A stretch of 6,346 bases of DNA, from NCBI GenBank assembly GCA_902783815.1, contig CACZSM010000097.1, positions 1 to 6,346 on the forward strand, written 5' to 3'. The stretch's first letter is position 1. Every line of letters starts with the position of its first letter. Shown in pieces: positions 5,576-6,346 of the stretch. The DNA comes from an uncultured Ruminococcus sp. (lineage in GTDB: Bacteria > Bacillota > Clostridia > Oscillospirales > Acutalibacteraceae). Made by a program: the position numbers and the translations under genes. The notes under the pieces were generated by a model. The model was not told where the DNA came from. It made no database searches and saw nothing but the letters and a program-made list of their open reading frames with translations.

Positions 5576-6346
5576 ATGAAAACTGGTATCAGGAGGATAA
5601 TATCACTGTGCATGGTCATAATGCTGGTCATGCTTTCGGCAGCGGCATCGCTGAATGTCTATGCTGATGAGGAGACCTCCGGAAAGACTGAGGAAAGTAC
5701 AGAAGAACAGATGGTCACAGAAATGGAAGACGACGGTTCGATGAACCTTGATGTTGTCTTTGTACTGGACGGAAGCGGCTCAATGGCAAGCTCCGACCCT
5801 AATAAGGTAGCACTGGATGCGTTCAATCTTTTTGTTGACCTCTGCGATGAGACCTGCTCGGCAGGATATACGATATTCAGTGAAAGGATAAAGGCTACCA
5901 AGGAGCTTACTAACTTTGCGAATTCCAGAAGTATCAAGGAAGTCAAAGAGGATCTTACTTCTATAGCTTATGATGCCTACGGCGATACGGATATTGCACT
6001 CGGTCTTACAAAGGCTATGAATATGCACAAGAGCTTCAAGGCTCCTGAGGGTAACCGTAAAAAGGCAATAATACTGCTTTCTGACGGTAATACACATCTT
6101 CTGAATGATAAGCCCAGATCAGCGGCGGAATCAAAGAAGGAAATGGAGGGGACTCTGAAAACCCTGAAAGAGATGGGTATTCCGGTATATTCGATAGGTC
6201 TTAACTATGACGGTACCCTTGATAAAAAAGAAGTCGATAATATATCAAAAACAACAAACGGAAAATCCTTTGAGACAAAAAGCTCGGATGAGCTGCCTAA
6301 GATAATCTCTGATATATTCAGCAGCATCTACAGCATCGGAGGTAAG
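5576..6346 (+). CDS. Secreted von Willebrand factor A (VWA) domain protein, 3'-truncated by the window
   Basis: The frame is open from ATG 5576 to the window edge, giving 257 residues of a longer protein. AAGGAG at 5561-5566, nine bases upstream, supports the start. A Sec-type signal peptide is clear: basic KTGIRR, a hydrophobic core of about residues 8-25, and a VYA cleavage site after residue 30. A short acidic, Glu/Thr-rich linker (31-55) leads into a VWA domain starting LDVVFVLDGSGSM. The metal-binding MIDAS residues are complete: D65, S67 and S69, T138 in GDTDIALGL, and D170 in ILLSDGN. The domain therefore should bind a divalent metal and mediate protein contacts outside the membrane. 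What follows is unknown; related Clostridia proteins may continue into further domains or membrane segments, so partners cannot be named. It lies 37 bases after aspS with no terminator between, so co-transcription is likely. Confidence 0.85.
   Translation, partial: MKTGIRRIISLCMVIMLVMLSAAASLNVYADEETSGKTEESTEEQMVTEMEDDGSMNLDVVFVLDGSGSMASSDPNKVALDAFNLFVDLCDETCSAGYTIFSERIKATKELTNFANSRSIKEVKEDLTSIAYDAYGDTDIALGLTKAMNMHKSFKAPEGNRKKAIILLSDGNTHLLNDKPRSAAESKKEMEGTLKTLKEMGIPVYSIGLNYDGTLDKKEVDNISKTTNGKSFETKSSDELPKIISDIFSSIYSIGGK

Noticed and set aside
4936..5631. Long minus-strand open frame of 231 codons
   Set aside because: It lies antisense to the conserved aspS coding sequence, has no recognisable product, and is explained as a shadow of aspS codon use.

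Overview
The window reads like a chromosomal segment of an anaerobic low-to-mid GC Clostridia member, most likely an Oscillospiraceae/Ruminococcus-like or Lachnospiraceae gut or rumen bacterium. Three things suggest this. First, there is an AAA-ATPase-like/DUF1703 nuclease-fold protein of the kind that is highly multiplied in these genomes. Second, a DUF3343 protein sits next to an EF2568-type cysteine desulfurase-like enzyme. Third, the genes use ATA and AGA/AGG codons heavily and have AGGAG-type ribosome binding sites. The assignment is inference from protein style, not from a marker gene.

All six recognisable genes are on the plus strand. From left to right they are: the 3' part of a DUF1703-type protein (1-966); a roughly 310-base gap with a doubtful 41-codon ORF and a hairpin/T-run terminator; a translationally coupled pair, DUF3343 (1278-1511) and a PLP-dependent cysteine desulfurase family protein (1508-2647); a 299-base gap that is AT-rich at first and then abruptly GC-rich with nested complementary arms; a small P-loop kinase/zeta-toxin-like protein (2947-3540); a 249-base gap holding inverted repeats, a terminator and a promoter; aspartyl-tRNA synthetase aspS (3790-5538); and the first 257 codons of a secreted von Willebrand factor A domain protein (5576 to the right edge), 37 bases behind aspS and probably co-transcribed with it.

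The DUF3343/desulfurase pair probably works together in sulfur or selenium mobilisation: a PLP enzyme removes S or Se from an amino acid, and a tiny single-cysteine protein may carry it. The other genes look like unrelated housekeeping or accessory units. I see no defence island, CRISPR array, rRNA, tRNA or insertion sequence.

The most interesting sequence-level signals are non-coding. The extended -10 element that probably drives aspS lies in the loop of the intrinsic terminator of the upstream gene. Just before it, copies of AGTGTG and CACACT alternate so that several hairpins exclude one another. A possible structured RNA lies at 2746-2869. Among the proteins, an in-frame GGCAGG hexamer expansion lies beside the predicted catalytic Asp of the DUF1703 nuclease fold, and the AspRS carries a histidine typical of non-discriminating enzymes. 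No wholly new multi-gene system is evident.
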